The notes under the pieces are model-generated. The model made no database searches, was not told where the DNA came from, and saw only the letters and a list, made by a program, of their open reading frames with translations. Made by a program: the position numbers and the translations under genes. A stretch of 64,000 nt of DNA from Lactonifactor sp050944855 (lineage in GTDB: Bacteria > Bacillota > Clostridia > Lachnospirales > Lachnospiraceae), in assembly GCA_050944855.1 (NCBI GenBank), contig JBMNRU010000004.1:62001-126000 (forward strand), in the 5' to 3' direction. Positions within the stretch are counted from its first letter, which is position 1, and the number at the start of each line of letters is the position of its first letter. Positions 8,578-17,591 of this stretch are shown here, one piece after another.

Positions 8578-9456
8578 TTAAATTCCAGCCTGTTTGAGAA
8601 GATCCGGTACTTTGGACTCCCATCCCAGTGCCATAATATGTACACCCTGACAATAAGGCTTACACTCTTTAATAATACGTGCAGCAATCTCTACGCCAGT
8701 GATGCCTGCTTTGGTTTTTTCCTTATCCTTTTTCAGTTCATCAATCATTTCTTGAGGAACATGAATACCGGCAACATTATCATTCATGAATTTTGCCATT
8801 CCGGCTGACTTCGGAATTACGATACCAAGCTGAACCGGTTTGCCAAATTCTTTTGCCTTTTCCATAAATTTAATAAATTTTTCAGGCTCATAAACTGCCT
8901 GTGTCTGGAAATAATCTGCGCCTGCACGAACTTTTCGTTCCATTTTTGCAAGCTGTGCATCCAGGGAATCGCTGCAAGGTGATACCACTGCACCTTTGGC
9001 AAATTTAGGAGGTTCTCCAACCAGTTCATTTCCTCCAAGGTCTACACCTGATTCCAACTGTTTCACTGTATGGATCAAAGAAACAGAATCTAAATCGAAA
9101 ACAGGTTTTGCCTGCGGATGATCACCCATCTTTGTATGGTCACCTGTTAAAAGCAGCAGGTTCTCGATTCCGAACATAGCAGCACTTAAAAGATCAGACT
9201 GCAGCGCAATACGGTTTCTATCACGGCAGGTTAACTGATAGATAGGTGTCATTCCCTGATCCTTCAGAGCTTTGCATGTGGCCAGAGAACCCAGACGCAT
9301 AACTGAGGACTGGTTATCTGTTACATTAACCGCTGTAACGTTGCTCAAATAAGTCTTCGCTTCTTCCAGCAAATGATCAATATTTGTTCCTTTTGGTGGT
9401 CCTACTTCTGCAGAAACTACAAATTCACCACGTTCAAATAACTCAGTAATATTCAT
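8578..9456 (-). CDS. metF: Methylenetetrahydrofolate reductase
   Basis: TIM-barrel flavoprotein of 292 residues that reduces 5,10-methylene-THF to 5-methyl-THF, the last THF-bound step of the methyl branch of the Wood-Ljungdahl pathway and also the methionine methyl source. Family features are the start SAEVGPPKGT near residue 15, NVTDNQ near 44, QLTCRDRNR near 74 and LLLTGDH near 100. It is the last gene of an rnfC2-metV-metF cluster ending in a good terminator. That context, known from acetogens, points to a multi-subunit MetFV-type reductase that takes electrons through RnfC2 rather than a lone NADPH enzyme. Confidence 0.92.
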   Translation of the reverse strand: MNITELFERGEFVVSAEVGPPKGTNIDHLLEEAKTYLSNVTAVNVTDNQSSVMRLGSLATCKALKDQGMTPIYQLTCRDRNRIALQSDLLSAAMFGIENLLLLTGDHTKMGDHPQAKPVFDLDSVSLIHTVKQLESGVDLGGNELVGEPPKFAKGAVVSPCSDSLDAQLAKMERKVRAGADYFQTQAVYEPEKFIKFMEKAKEFGKPVQLGIVIPKSAGMAKFMNDNVAGIHVPQEMIDELKKDKEKTKAGITGVEIAARIIKECKPYCQGVHIMALGWESKVPDLLKQAGI

Positions 9457-9502
9457 TATACATTGCTCCTAATCTTTATAAATTTTAGTATCTGTTCCAT
9501 TG

Positions 9503-10126
9503 TTACTTAGACACTTCGTCATCTGTTGCAAAATTACGCACCTGAACCGGGGCCTGCAATACATCCAAACGGCCGATCTGTTTCAGACGTCTGTAAATAC
9601 GCTCCCAGCCACATTCCATGTTGCTGTCTACTTCGCATTTGCCGTTCTTGGCACCGCCGCACTGTCCGTTCACCAGGCTCTTGGAGCAGGCAGTGATCGG
9701 GCAGATTCCGCCGGTCAGATTCAGGTAACATTCTCCACATTGTTTACAATCATATTCTAACGGTGTCACACCCTGGAATCCCGGCAGCGGATAGGTATCA
9801 CAGGCTGCACATACTTTTTTGTCTTCTAAGTATTCTGCAACTGTCTGCACGCCCACACCGCAGGAAAATACCAGTACCATATCAGCAGCTTCGATCTCAC
9901 TCATATGTTTTTGAAGGCGTAACTTCATATTCTCCGGATTGCATATATAATCAGTGGTAATGATTCCGGTCACACTTCCGTCAGCAGCCAATTCCTTCTG
10001 GAGCTCTTTGGCTTCTTCTTCCGGAAAATGGACTTCTTTGCATCCCTGGCAGTTAATGATAAAAACTTTTTTTCCATCCACCAGTGATACGATAGTTTCC
10101 TTGGGTTTTAACTGGGTAATTAACAT
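9503..10126 (-). CDS. metV: MetV-type subunit of methylenetetrahydrofolate reductase
   Basis: A 207-residue zinc/iron-sulfur subunit of the acetogen-type MTHFR. The key region holds clustered cysteines: CKQCGECYLNLTGGICP near residue 132, CSKSLVNGQCGG near 152 and a further Cys in MECGWE near 176. These are the ligands expected for the MetV fold. Its ATG at 10126 follows the rnfC2 stop by one base, so translation is coupled. A MetV-like domain also forms the N-terminus of the upstream RnfC2 protein, so the locus encodes two paralogous MetV domains. Confidence 0.85.
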   Translation of the reverse strand: MLITQLKPKETIVSLVDGKKVFIINCQGCKEVHFPEEEAKELQKELAADGSVTGIITTDYICNPENMKLRLQKHMSEIEAADMVLVFSCGVGVQTVAEYLEDKKVCAACDTYPLPGFQGVTPLEYDCKQCGECYLNLTGGICPITACSKSLVNGQCGGAKNGKCEVDSNMECGWERIYRRLKQIGRLDVLQAPVQVRNFATDDEVSK

Positions 10127-10127
10127 A

Positions 10128-12089
10128 TCACTTCATCCCCCTTATCGCATTTTTTCCGGCTTTAATCTTGCTGACTAATGGAATCTTAGAGGAGCAGATA
10201 AATTCACAGCTTCTGCACTCTACACAATCCATAACATTTTTATCCTTCATAGCCTGCCAATCCTGTGCATCCGCAAATTTTGCAAAATACAGCGGAGAAA
10301 GTTCCATCGGACATACATCCATACAGCGTCCGCATTTGATGCATGGCTGCTCTACCGTATGATCGGTATCCACAACGATAATACCGTTGGAACTCTTCAT
10401 GATCGGTACATTCACATCAGAAAGCTCAAATCCCATCATCGGGCCGCCTGCTTTGATCGTGACATCATCACCTGTCACACCGCCGCAGTAATCGATCAGC
10501 TCTTTGGTATTGGTACCGATCTTCACAATATAATTGCCCGGCTTTTTCAGTTTTTCTCCTGTCACTGTTACCACACGCTCAATCAGAGGCATACCTTTTT
10601 GGATCGCATCAGCGATAGCTTTTGTAGTGCTGACATTGCTCACAACGCAGCCTACATCTGCCGGAAGACCGCCGCTCGGCACCTGTCTTTTCATGACACG
10701 CTTGATCAGCATCTTCTCAGCACCCTGTGGGTATTTGGTCTTAGCTACCACAACCTCTATGTTGCTGATATCCGCAGTCTTCGCCTGCATCAGTTCAATG
10801 GCATCCGGTTTATTATCTTCAATTACAATAAGACCTTTTTCGGCATCCACCGTTTTCATCATTGCTTTCAGGCCATAAATCACATCATCCGCATATTCTA
10901 AAAGCACTCTGTGGTCTGCTGTTAAAAGCGGTTCACATTCACAGCCGTTTAATAAAATAGTATCTACCGGTTTAGCAGGTTTTAACTTCACCGATGTAGG
11001 GAATCCGGCGCCTCCCATACCTACAATGCCAGCCTCGCTGACGATCTGAATGATCTCATCCGGCGTCAGGCTGTCAAGATCCTTATGCGGCTGTACCGAT
11101 TCGTGCAGAGTATTTTTCCCATCCGACTGAATGACAACGGACATACATTCCCCTCTTGTGGCGTGCAGGCGTGTCTCAATGGCGATTACCGTTCCGCTGA
11201 CGCTGGAATGTACCGGACTGCTGATAAAGGCAGATGCTTCACCGATTTTCTGACCAACCTTAACGGTATCTCCCACCTGTACAACAGGATTTGCCGGAGC
11301 TCCCGCATGCATGGACAAAGGAATAACCACAACTTCCGGATCCGGGAATCTCTCCAACGCAAGATGTTCTGTAAACTCTTTGCGTTCTGACGGATGAATA
11401 CCGCCGTAGTAGCCCTCAAACCGTTTTTCCCGGATAGCCTTCACATATTCATTTACAAATTTAAAATCAACCTTGGAGTAATCACGCACCTGTATAGACT
11501 GATCTACAAACTCTGAAACACGTCCCTGTTTTTCCAGTCTCTTATGTATTTTTTCCCAGGCGCAGTCTTTACTGCTGTCTACTTCACATTTTCCGTTCTT
11601 CGCGCCTCCGCACTGTCCGTTGATCAGACTCTTAGAGCAGTCAACGATAGGACAAATTCCACCGGTTATATTCAGATAACATTGCGCACATGCATCACAG
11701 CTTCGCTTCGTCAGCGCCATACCATGATGACCCGTATAGTTCAGTGAATTGCTGGCCGCATATACAGGTTTCTCTGCTAAATCTGCAACTGTCTGAATTC
11801 CCAGACCACATGAAATTACAAAAACATTTTCCGTACCTTCCGGAATTACATCCTGTAATTTTTTTTCAGTTTGAGTCTTGTTGCACAGAAAATCAACCTT
11901 TATACTTCCTGTGATTGTTTTTCCGTGTTCCGCAGCGATTTTCTCAAACTCACCGCAATCTGGTTCGTCAATGGCTGCAAATTCCTTGAAGCACTTGTTA
12001 CAAGCAACAATGAACAGATGATCCTTATCGGCCAATAACGACGCCAGTTCATCGTTTCCTTTCAACTTATACTTGGTATAGTTCTCCAA
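10128..12089 (-). CDS. rnfC2: RnfC2-like NADH dehydrogenase subunit with fused N-terminal MetV domain
   Basis: A 653-residue fusion. Residues 1-215 resemble MetV, including CDACAQCYLNITGGICP and CSKSLINGQCGG. The rest is RnfC-like, with the flavin/NADH motif GIVGMGGAGFPTS near 345, followed by two [4Fe-4S] motifs, CIKCGRCMDVCP near 575 and CVECRSCEFIC near 615. It would pass electrons from NADH to MetF. The frame stays open to 12218, but a TTG at 12089 has a strong AAGGAAGGTGAG ribosome site 4-7 bases away, and aligns with the start of the stand-alone MetV, so I chose it. A. woodii carries an equivalent RnfC2 in its MTHFR complex. Confidence 0.85.
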   Translation of the reverse strand: MENYTKYKLKGNDELASLLADKDHLFIVACNKCFKEFAAIDEPDCGEFEKIAAEHGKTITGSIKVDFLCNKTQTEKKLQDVIPEGTENVFVISCGLGIQTVADLAEKPVYAASNSLNYTGHHGMALTKRSCDACAQCYLNITGGICPIVDCSKSLINGQCGGAKNGKCEVDSSKDCAWEKIHKRLEKQGRVSEFVDQSIQVRDYSKVDFKFVNEYVKAIREKRFEGYYGGIHPSERKEFTEHLALERFPDPEVVVIPLSMHAGAPANPVVQVGDTVKVGQKIGEASAFISSPVHSSVSGTVIAIETRLHATRGECMSVVIQSDGKNTLHESVQPHKDLDSLTPDEIIQIVSEAGIVGMGGAGFPTSVKLKPAKPVDTILLNGCECEPLLTADHRVLLEYADDVIYGLKAMMKTVDAEKGLIVIEDNKPDAIELMQAKTADISNIEVVVAKTKYPQGAEKMLIKRVMKRQVPSGGLPADVGCVVSNVSTTKAIADAIQKGMPLIERVVTVTGEKLKKPGNYIVKIGTNTKELIDYCGGVTGDDVTIKAGGPMMGFELSDVNVPIMKSSNGIIVVDTDHTVEQPCIKCGRCMDVCPMELSPLYFAKFADAQDWQAMKDKNVMDCVECRSCEFICSSKIPLVSKIKAGKNAIRGMK

Positions 12090-12221
12090 TTGCTCACCTT
12101 CCTTATAAAATTGATCCGCAAACCTCATTCTTTGTGGGTTTTTCCTGCCTTTTCCTCCTCTGCACTCTGAAGAAAAAACAATAAAAAACAAAGAACTCAG
12201 TTCTACTATTAATACCAATTA

Positions 12222-12227
12222 AGTATA
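12222..12227 (-). promoter_or_regulatory. Extended -10 promoter of rnfC2-metV-metF
   Basis: On the minus strand TGCTATACT gives an extended -10 element (TGnTATACT) about 130 bp upstream of the chosen TTG start. No good -35 hexamer is visible. Confidence 0.45.
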
Positions 12228-12296
12228 GCATATATCGGTTAAATTATCCAGTATAAACGAAGATTTCGGCACAACTATTTACCATAAAACTGCAAA

Positions 12297-12330
12297 CCTC
12301 CAAGAATACCATAACCGATATCCTTGGAGG
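12297..12330. terminator. Hairpin between the MTHFR operon and a palindromic repeat
   Basis: CCTCCAAG at about 12297 pairs with CTTGGAGG at about 12323-12330, with further imperfect pairing inside. It lacks a convincing T-run on either strand, so the terminator role is uncertain. Confidence 0.3.
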
Positions 12331-12417
12331 CAGCCTGTTTTCCCTCAAAAGAAATATTATTTCAAAAAATTACAGATTACATTTAAAATAAAAATGCTAT
12401 CGTTCGTGCTTACAGAA

Positions 12418-12571
12418 CCGCCCTTGCCTGTGTCATGCCAAAAACAGGCCGCTCCTTCTCAGCTAGCCGTCAACACGCACTAAGCCTCGAAGGCTTTCCT
12501 GAGAGGCTTAGGTGTATCTTGGCTCATAGTTGAAGGGAAGCGTCCCGTATTTGCTCAAGAGGAGCAGGGCC
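12418..12571. repeat. Palindromic intergenic repeat, copy A (about 155 bp)
   Basis: An imperfect long inverted repeat whose two halves, about 70 bases each, fold on a conserved apex at 12478-12514. That apex carries CTAAGCCTC and GAGGCTTAG arms. The left half matches one arm of copy C (25971-26128) and the right half matches one arm of copy B (25703-25859), including the AGGAGCAGGGCCATTA end. It lies downstream of trmL, in a 440-bp stretch with no credible gene. It looks like a MITE or REP-like element. Confidence 0.65.
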
Positions 12572-12660
12572 ATTATTATATTGACAATAAAATATACCCA
12601 CGACATACCGTAATTTACGTCCTTCGGACTGGTGTACTTCACACGCTAAGGTATATTTTT

Positions 12661-13161
12661 TTATTTCCACTCATAGTTCCGCAGGTGTCCTTCTGCCTGC
12701 ATATGCTGAAATCCATGCTGACGCAGTGCTTCATAAAGCACAATTGCCACAGAATTGCTCAGATTCAGGGAACGGGTTTCTCCCATCATGGGAATCCGCA
12801 CCGCCGTTTCCTGATTTTGTACCAATATTTCTTCCGGAATCCCCGCACTTTCTTTCCCAAACATAATATAACAGTCTTCTTCATACTGTACATCGGTATA
12901 TTTCTGCGGAGCTTTCGTTGTTGCCATATAAATTTTCGCTCCCGGGTTTTTTTCCAGAAAATCCTCGTAATTGATATAGGTGGTCACATCCAGATCTGCC
13001 CAGTAATCCATGCCGGCCCGCTTAATCGACTTTTCATTCAGACGAAAGCCCAGGGGTTCGATCAGATGCAGCCTGGTTCCCGTGGCTACACAGGTACGTC
13101 CGATATTTCCTGTATTTGCCGGTATCTCCGGCTCAAATAATACAATATTTAACCTTGCCAT
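12661..13161 (-). CDS. trmL: tRNA (cytidine(34)-2'-O)-methyltransferase
   Basis: SPOUT methyltransferase of 166 residues that 2'-O-methylates the wobble base of certain leucine tRNAs using SAM. Recognised by the start NIVLFEPEIPANTGNIGRT near residue 5, LHLIEPLGF near 31, the MFGKESAGIPEE loop near 97 and the knot motif RSLNLSNSVAIVLYE near 129. The length is normal for the family. It follows the HypE-like gene by 9 bp and is probably the last gene of that cluster. The palindromic repeat copy A lies just downstream. Confidence 0.92.
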   Translation of the reverse strand: MARLNIVLFEPEIPANTGNIGRTCVATGTRLHLIEPLGFRLNEKSIKRAGMDYWADLDVTTYINYEDFLEKNPGAKIYMATTKAPQKYTDVQYEEDCYIMFGKESAGIPEEILVQNQETAVRIPMMGETRSLNLSNSVAIVLYEALRQHGFQHMQAEGHLRNYEWK

Positions 13162-13170
13162 TTCTTTCTC

Positions 13171-14163
13171 CTACTGATATATCTTGTACAGCTCATCACT
13201 CTGCGGCTTATCCATATAGCGTATTTCCTCGCCGTTTCGCAAAATCCTGTCATTGCCTTCTGTTGCTTTTCCTACTACAGCGGCATGAATCCCTGCCTCT
13301 TTTAACGCCCTTACCAGCTTTTCTCCGTTATCTGCCGCGATCAGCATAGAACCGCTTGACATAAGAATATAGGGATTCAGATCAAATACTTCACAGACTT
13401 CCACCGTTTCCTGACGAATGGGAATCTTCTTCAGATCAATGTCCATTCCCACATCGGCACCGCTTCCCATCTCCCAGAGGGCGCCAAACACGCCGCCTTC
13501 CGTAATATCGTGCATGGCAGTAACTCCTGCATCTGCCGCTTTCGCGATCTGCGCATCCTCTACTACCGATAAATACTGATCAAAGCTTCTGGCCTCTACC
13601 ACAAAATCAGCCGGGAGAGTCTCTCGCAATTTCTCTTCTTTTTCTTTGGCAATAATCGTGGTTCCCTCCAGACCGATCCATTTTGTAATGACAATATCCT
13701 GTCCCGGTTTTACCTGATTCGTTTTCAGTATCTCTGTCTTTTTTACTTTACCGACGCCGGTGATGGAAAGAAGCGGCTGGTTCACCACATTTGTCACTTC
13801 TGTATGTCCTCCCATCACTTCTATATGCAGCTCTTTGCAGGCGCTCTCCACATCTGCCATCATATCTTTTAACTGTTTTTCCCTTACCCGTTCCGGGATC
13901 ATTACAGTAATCATAATCCCAATGGGTTCTGCTCCGGAAGCAGCCAGATCGTTAGCTGTTATGTGTACACTGTGCCGCCCAATATCCTTTACCGTGCCGG
14001 TAATAGGATCAGAAGACAATACGATCACTTCATCCGGTCCCACCTCCATCATGGCACAATCCTGCCCTACTGCAGGGCCGGAGATCACTTCTTCTCTTCT
14101 GTGTTTAAGCTGCTTTAAAACGGACCGGATCAAAACAGGTTCCGGTAATTTTCCTATTTTCAT
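13171..14163 (-). CDS. AIR synthase-related protein, HypE-like
   Basis: A 330-residue protein of the PurM/HypE superfamily of ATP-using enzymes. It has a glycine-rich N-terminal ATPase region (AVGQDCAMMEVGPDEVIVLS near residue 31), NDLAASGAEPIG near 71, the GGHTEVT motif near 117 and HDITEGGVFGALWEM near 218. True HypE proteins end in a Pro-Arg-Ile-Cys motif that carries the cyanyl group. This one ends in DELYKIYQ without a cysteine, and no hydrogenase genes are present. It therefore belongs to the stand-alone HypE-like group, common in clostridia, whose substrate is unknown. Confidence 0.75.
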   Translation of the reverse strand: MKIGKLPEPVLIRSVLKQLKHRREEVISGPAVGQDCAMMEVGPDEVIVLSSDPITGTVKDIGRHSVHITANDLAASGAEPIGIMITVMIPERVREKQLKDMMADVESACKELHIEVMGGHTEVTNVVNQPLLSITGVGKVKKTEILKTNQVKPGQDIVITKWIGLEGTTIIAKEKEEKLRETLPADFVVEARSFDQYLSVVEDAQIAKAADAGVTAMHDITEGGVFGALWEMGSGADVGMDIDLKKIPIRQETVEVCEVFDLNPYILMSSGSMLIAADNGEKLVRALKEAGIHAAVVGKATEGNDRILRNGEEIRYMDKPQSDELYKIYQ

Positions 14164-14184
14164 GTATCTTTACCTGCTTTCTCT

Positions 14185-14292
14185 CTACGCCAGATAGGAA
14201 AGACCCATCGGCAGTACCATCGCCAGCACCAGAAAAGCAATAATAATGCCGGATATGATTCTTTTTGTCTTGTCATTATGAAGATTCATCAT
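14185..14292 (-). CDS. Small single-pass membrane protein (35 aa)
   Basis: A 35-residue protein with a charged N-terminus (HNDKTKR) and one hydrophobic helix at about residues 12-34. The ATG at 14292 is chosen because AGAGGTG lies 7-8 bases upstream; an ATG at 14298 would sit on top of that site. It follows the exonuclease gene by five bases, so it is likely co-transcribed. The layout resembles Prli42-like mini-proteins of Firmicutes, but I cannot confirm the family. Confidence 0.55.
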   Translation of the reverse strand: MMNLHNDKTKRIISGIIIAFLVLAMVLPMGLSYLA

Positions 14293-14297
14293 TTTCA

Positions 14298-15014
14298 TCA
14301 CCTCTTACTTATTCTTCCATATGTGGATAGCAGCGTATCGATCATACGGGATGCTTCACTCTTCGTCATACTCTCTATTTCTACATTAAGACTAATTTTA
14401 TGATATTTCACCAAATCCTGCAAGTATCCTTTTTGTGCATTGGTAATGGGGCTTTGTCTTTTCGCCTTATACTGCAAGGCTGCCGGACAAAACAGATCCG
14501 GACGCGCCTCCCCAAACGCCATCTTCAGTTTCTGATACAGCAAATGCGTCGTATGGGCATCGTCCAGGGCTCTGTGAGCCTTATCCTGCGGGATTTTATA
14601 ATATTCCCTCAAATACTGCAGACTGCGGCTCGCAAGCTCCGGCAGCATACAACGGGCAATTTTCAGCGTATCCAAACCGTCTTTCTCAAAAACCAGCTTT
14701 AAATTTACCGCACTGCATTTTACAAAGCTATAGTCAAAAAGTATATTATGCCCCAACAAAGGCAGATCTTCACAGAAATTCAGCAGTTCCCGAATTGCCT
14801 GCTCATTTTCTTTCTGCCCCGCTACCATCTCTTCCGTAATACCGGTAATCTGTGTAATATGAGCCGGAATTTTCATCCTGGGATCGATCAGAGTATGGTA
14901 AACATCTTCTATCTTTCCATCGACCACCTTTATGGCGCCAATCTCCAGAATTCGGTCTGTTTTAGGCTGAAGCCCGGTGGTTTCCAGATCCAGCGCTACA
15001 TACATATCTGTCAT
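14298..15014 (-). CDS. DnaQ-like 3'-5' exonuclease
   Basis: DEDD-family exonuclease of 238 residues. The Exo I motif is ALDLETTGL near residue 7, Exo II is GHNILFDYSFVKC near 93 and Exo III is HRALDDAHTT near 147 (the DEDDh subtype, with its His). It matches the epsilon-like exonucleases related to the PolC exonuclease domain. After the catalytic part, residues 185-238 form a short C-terminal extension. It overlaps nth by four bases, suggesting a DNA-repair linkage. Confidence 0.85.
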   Translation of the reverse strand: MTDMYVALDLETTGLQPKTDRILEIGAIKVVDGKIEDVYHTLIDPRMKIPAHITQITGITEEMVAGQKENEQAIRELLNFCEDLPLLGHNILFDYSFVKCSAVNLKLVFEKDGLDTLKIARCMLPELASRSLQYLREYYKIPQDKAHRALDDAHTTHLLYQKLKMAFGEARPDLFCPAALQYKAKRQSPITNAQKGYLQDLVKYHKISLNVEIESMTKSEASRMIDTLLSTYGRISKR

Positions 15015-15646
15015 GACTTCTTCCCCTTATACTCCTTACAATATTGGGTCAAAAAACACTCCTGGCACTTTGGATTTCTGGCAAAACAGATCTGTCTTCC
15101 GAAAGTAATAATCTGAATGTTGTATAAAATCCAGTGGTCTTTTGGCAGTACCTTCATCAATTCATATTCGATTTTCTCTGGATCTTCTTCTCTGGTCAGA
15201 CCCAATCTTTTAGAAATCCGCTTCACATGCGTATCTACTACCACACTGGGTTCATGAAAAATATTTCCCCGGATCACATTGGCCGTTTTTCTTCCCACAC
15301 CGGGAAGCTTTGTCAGGGCCTCCAGATCATTGGGCACCTCTCCGTCATACTTTTCCATCAGCATTTTTGCACAGCCGATAATATTTTTCGCTTTATTATG
15401 ATAAAATCCTGTGGGGCGGATATCCTGTTCCAGTTCTTTCAGATCCGCATTAGCAAAAGACTGCATGTCCGGGTACTTTACAAAAAGATCCTTGGTCACC
15501 ACATTCACCCTGGCATCCGTACACTGTGCACTCAGCATAGTAGCGATCAACAGCTGTCCGGGGTTCTCATGGTGCAGATAACACTTATATTCTGTTGTAT
15601 ACACTTCGTCCAGCAAATTCAGAATTTCTTTTGTACGCTTCGTCAT
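15011..15646 (-). CDS. nth: Endonuclease III
   Basis: Base-excision repair glycosylase/AP lyase of 211 residues. The helix-hairpin-helix LTKLPGVGRKTANV near residue 108 includes the catalytic lysine in GRKTAN, and VVDTHVKRISKRLG near 134 has the catalytic aspartate. The C-terminal [4Fe-4S] loop is CFARNPKCQECFLTQYC near 187, with correct C-x6-C-x2-C-x5-C spacing. It removes oxidised pyrimidines from DNA. The start overlaps the stop of the upstream radical SAM gene, and its end overlaps the exonuclease start. Confidence 0.95.
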   Translation of the reverse strand: MTKRTKEILNLLDEVYTTEYKCYLHHENPGQLLIATMLSAQCTDARVNVVTKDLFVKYPDMQSFANADLKELEQDIRPTGFYHNKAKNIIGCAKMLMEKYDGEVPNDLEALTKLPGVGRKTANVIRGNIFHEPSVVVDTHVKRISKRLGLTREEDPEKIEYELMKVLPKDHWILYNIQIITFGRQICFARNPKCQECFLTQYCKEYKGKKS

Positions 15647-17409
15647 GACAGTTCCACCATCCTTGCCGTTCCATCATACGTGAGAGGATCCCGGCTCTGA
15701 TAATCAAACAGCAGGAAAAACTCACCCTTTTGTTCCAATATCTCTTCCGCTGTTGTATCTTCCAGCACCGGATAAGAAAATACTTCCACGTGGGTCATAC
15801 GCGCCATCTGTTTCGCCTGCATTCCCTGATATCCCGGCAAATATACCGGTTCCTCTTCTTCCCTTCGGTAAAAAGATTTAATTCTTTCTTTATAGGGCAA
15901 CAGATCCTTTGCCCAGTCCGGACGGCTTTTCATATTCTCCCGGATATACAGATCATAGATCAGCAGTTCCCGGTAGTAATCCAGCCATTCCTTTGGTTTT
16001 CCCCATTCTCGCTGCAATTCTTCCAGAAAACCGATCAGAATTTCATACCGCCGGATACGGGTATGGGATACCTGATACAACCCCTGTTCTTCATAATACC
16101 GGGCCAGTTTTTCAAACATCACAAACGGTCTGTCAAACAATTTTTCCATGGCTGACAATGTCTGTTTAAACTGGCCGCTGTTGTAATATACTTCTACCAT
16201 TTCCTCCACGGCCTTCAAACGAAGGACGTCCTGATAAGAAAGCCACCTGGTAGACAGCACCTCATAAGGTTCTCTGCTTTTGTATATACAGGCATAGGTT
16301 TCTGCCATCTCGTGCATATAAGAGCCCTTCAACACTTTTAAAAAGCCCAGCTGCAACTGTTCCGGATGCAGAGCATAGACATCATCAAAAGAATGTCCGA
16401 AGCTTTCATAATCCTCATAGGGCAGTCCTGCGATGAGATCCAGATGCTGATGGATATTTCTTCCTGCCTGTACCCTTTTTACAATCCGGCATACTTCCTT
16501 AAAATCCATTTTTCTTCGAATTTCTTCAATTGTTTTCGGATTGGTGGACTGTACGCCGATTTCCAGCTGAATCAGGCCCGGACGCATACCGGCGATCAGA
16601 TCCATTTCTTCCTCTGTAAGAAGATCTGCAGCAATCTCAAAGTGGAAATTGGTCACCCCATTGTCGTGCTCTTTCAAATAGCTCCAGACAGCCATGGCGT
16701 GACTATGCTTACAATTAAAAGTACGATCCACAAACTTCACCTGGGGCACTCGCTTATCCAGGAAAAACTGCAGTTCCTCTTTTACCAGTTCCAAATCCCG
16801 AAAACGCAGCCGCTTATCCACCGATGACAGACAATAGCTGCAGGAAAATGGACACCCTCTGCTGCTCTCGTAATAAATAATTTTATGGGCGAACTCTTCC
16901 ATATCCTCATATACAAAGGGAAGCGTACTCAAATCCAAAACTTCCCTCCAGGGATTTGCCTGAATTCCCGCTTCGCCTCGATAAGTAATTCCCTTTATCT
17001 CGGAGAGCGTCCCGCTTTCCTGACCGACATAATATCTGACCAGCTCCAAAAAGGTTTCTTCGCCTTCTCCCATCATTACGCCCGCAACATACGGACATTC
17101 TTTTAAAAATGCCTCCGCATCATAGGAAACTTCCGGTCCGCCGACCCAGATCGGTACTTGGGGCATCACTTTATGAATATCTTCCATAATCTCTTTCACA
17201 AAAGAAATATTCCAGATATAGCAGGAAAAACACAACACATCCGGATGCTGCTCATACAGGCCTTTTAAAATCTCGTCCTTTTGCTGATTAATAGTGTACT
17301 CATTTACCGCAACAAAAGAAGCGTAAGCTTTCGCATACGCTTGCAAACTGTATACTGCCAGATTGGTGTGTATATATTTGGCGTTCACCGCCGTTAGGAG
17401 AATCTTCAT
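15643..17409 (-). CDS. B12-binding radical SAM protein (DUF4080 type)
   Basis: A 588-residue protein with an N-terminal cobalamin-binding domain (MKILLTAVNAKYIHTNLA; GGPEVSYDAE near 92) and a radical SAM core whose cluster motif is CPFSCSYCLSS near residue 185. The C-terminal region, with LDYYRELLIYDLYIRE, matches the DUF4080 domain. The frame extends to 17472, but the ATG at 17409 has AAGGAAG six bases upstream and makes an ATGA overlap with the FeoB-associated gene, so it is preferred. The substrate is unknown. Confidence 0.82.
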   Translation of the reverse strand: MKILLTAVNAKYIHTNLAVYSLQAYAKAYASFVAVNEYTINQQKDEILKGLYEQHPDVLCFSCYIWNISFVKEIMEDIHKVMPQVPIWVGGPEVSYDAEAFLKECPYVAGVMMGEGEETFLELVRYYVGQESGTLSEIKGITYRGEAGIQANPWREVLDLSTLPFVYEDMEEFAHKIIYYESSRGCPFSCSYCLSSVDKRLRFRDLELVKEELQFFLDKRVPQVKFVDRTFNCKHSHAMAVWSYLKEHDNGVTNFHFEIAADLLTEEEMDLIAGMRPGLIQLEIGVQSTNPKTIEEIRRKMDFKEVCRIVKRVQAGRNIHQHLDLIAGLPYEDYESFGHSFDDVYALHPEQLQLGFLKVLKGSYMHEMAETYACIYKSREPYEVLSTRWLSYQDVLRLKAVEEMVEVYYNSGQFKQTLSAMEKLFDRPFVMFEKLARYYEEQGLYQVSHTRIRRYEILIGFLEELQREWGKPKEWLDYYRELLIYDLYIRENMKSRPDWAKDLLPYKERIKSFYRREEEEPVYLPGYQGMQAKQMARMTHVEVFSYPVLEDTTAEEILEQKGEFFLLFDYQSRDPLTYDGTARMVELS

Positions 17410-17591
17410 ATAACTTCCTTCTCTTCCTCTTTTTGAATCGGTTTTCCGCAGCTGCCGGGACAACCCGCACATCCGCAGCTGCAGAATTTACCGTTTTTTG
17501 CATCTTTTACTTTCTTTTTTATGACCCAGACCGCATAAAGGCCGATCCCTAATGCCAGAATAATTGTCGCTGCCACAGCATCACCCCACAA
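17406..17591 (-). CDS. FeoB-associated Cys-rich membrane protein
   Basis: A 61-residue protein with one transmembrane helix (residues 5-24), a basic stretch KKKVKDAKNGK, then a cysteine cluster CSCGCAGCPGSCGK near 37-49. This is the FeoB-associated cysteine-rich family found directly after feoB in Firmicutes. It overlaps the feoB end by 11 bp. It probably helps ferrous iron transit or sensing; the exact role is not established. Confidence 0.88.
   Translation of the reverse strand: MWGDAVAATIILALGIGLYAVWVIKKKVKDAKNGKFCSCGCAGCPGSCGKPIQKEEEKEVI

Noticed and set aside
12581..12660. Inverted AATATACC / GGTATATT pair downstream of trmL
   Set aside because: Could be a trmL terminator, but the loop is long and the tail weak; not listed as a feature.
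13171..14163. True hydrogenase maturation factor HypE
   Set aside because: The C-terminal cysteine motif is missing and no hyp genes are nearby, so only a HypE-like call is made.
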